Below, in pieces: positions 24,584-24,794 of a stretch of 24,794 bases of DNA. The DNA lies in the IMG/VR virus record IMGVR_UViG_3300021371_000098, positions 1 to 24,794 of that record. One strand, given 5' to 3'. This DNA comes from a virus. Numbering within the stretch: the stretch's first letter is position 1; the number at the start of each line of letters is the position of its first letter. The notes under the pieces were generated by a model that made no database searches, had not been told where the DNA came from, and worked only from the letters and a program-made list of their open reading frames with translations. Both the position numbers and the translations under genes were made by a program.

Positions 24584-24794
24584 TTACCAAGGCACACCAG
24601 AGGCACTGGTTGGGTTCTTGTCTGCTTCGATCTTTGCAGTCAGTGCCGCCTCAGTAGCGTCTTTGTCTACCTCTGCGTGTACCCATGCCAGTACGTTAGC
24701 TTCTGTCAGGCTGTTATAAGCAATGTAGTCAGATGCAGTAGGGTCAGGTGTAAACCCACACGTACCGTATGATGATGCAGAGAAGTCTCCGTCT
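24584..24794 (-). CDS. Small phage protein, C-terminal part only (cut by window edge)
   Basis: The frame is open from the right edge (24794) to a TAA at 24584, giving 69 visible residues. It includes DFSASSYGTCGFTPDPTASD, then YIAYNSLTEANVLAWVHAEV, DKDATEAALTAKIEADKNPT and a terminal SGVPW. Proteins ending in a TEA-x(3)-W helix, an A-L-x-A-x-I helix and a C-terminal PW tip are common beside tail genes in marine phages, as I recall (a domain sometimes listed as DUF7936). The function is unknown; a virion or fibre-associated role is a guess. The stop is directly followed by the next start. The N-terminus lies outside the window. Confidence 0.7.
   Translation of the reverse strand, partial: DGDFSASSYGTCGFTPDPTASDYIAYNSLTEANVLAWVHAEVDKDATEAALTAKIEADKNPTSASGVPW

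Overview
The window looks like part of the genome of a lytic, T7-like marine podovirus. Its replication genes (short SSB with acidic tail, TOPRIM/DnaB-type primase-helicase, family A polymerase, T7-type endonuclease I), podovirus tail adaptor and nozzle proteins, GTA-type 3TM holin and vitamin B12-dependent ribonucleotide reductase recall the HMO-2011-like and cobavirus groups. That placement is from family memory, not a database search. No phage RNA polymerase, integrase, portal, capsid or large terminase lies in the window, so it is not a whole genome. The host cannot be fixed from the sequence; a marine proteobacterium is the natural guess.

Layout. (1) Positions 1-1145, minus strand: a gene reading off the left edge that begins like a thioredoxin/glutaredoxin, a beta-rich protein, an M15-type endolysin and an AT-hook protein that may be the small terminase. 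A good sigma70-type promoter sits just upstream (1174-1202). (2) Positions 1146-1695: a divergent control region with AT-rich DNA, an inverted repeat and a 56-bp tandem repeat carrying three evenly spaced TTGACA boxes. (3) Positions 1696-4218, plus strand: about twelve very small early genes, mostly of unknown function, including two single-membrane-segment peptides and a four-cysteine zinc-ribbon-like protein. Two of these genes are preceded by copies of a 48-nt inverted-repeat element. (4) Positions 4303-12278, plus strand: the DNA metabolism operon behind a second sigma70-type promoter (4215-4243): SSB, primase-helicase, an unknown gene, DNA polymerase, GIY-YIG nuclease, Cas4/RecB-like exonuclease, endonuclease I, a small acidic protein, a DUF3310 protein and class II ribonucleotide reductase, ending in a strong terminator (12284-12303). 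(5) Positions 12302-24794, minus strand: virion and lysis genes, read from right to left: a partial small virion-associated protein, a membrane-anchored coiled-coil protein, a small membrane protein, a holin, a 1279-residue Pro-Glu-repeat protein, tail adaptor, tail nozzle, a short fibre-type protein and three probable internal/ejection proteins.

How it works together (inference). Transcription diverges at 1146-1695 and converges at 12284-12303. If the genome is circular or concatemeric, the two minus-strand blocks would be the start and end of one late leftward arm. The plus arm would take over the host, then degrade and recycle DNA (nucleases plus NrdJ) and replicate the phage. The redoxin at the left edge could supply electrons to NrdJ.

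The features most worth a second look are the two 48-nt elements, which differ by a paired, stem-preserving change; the 56-bp repeats; the partial redoxin gene; and the matching C-terminal ADF ends of SSB and primase-helicase.
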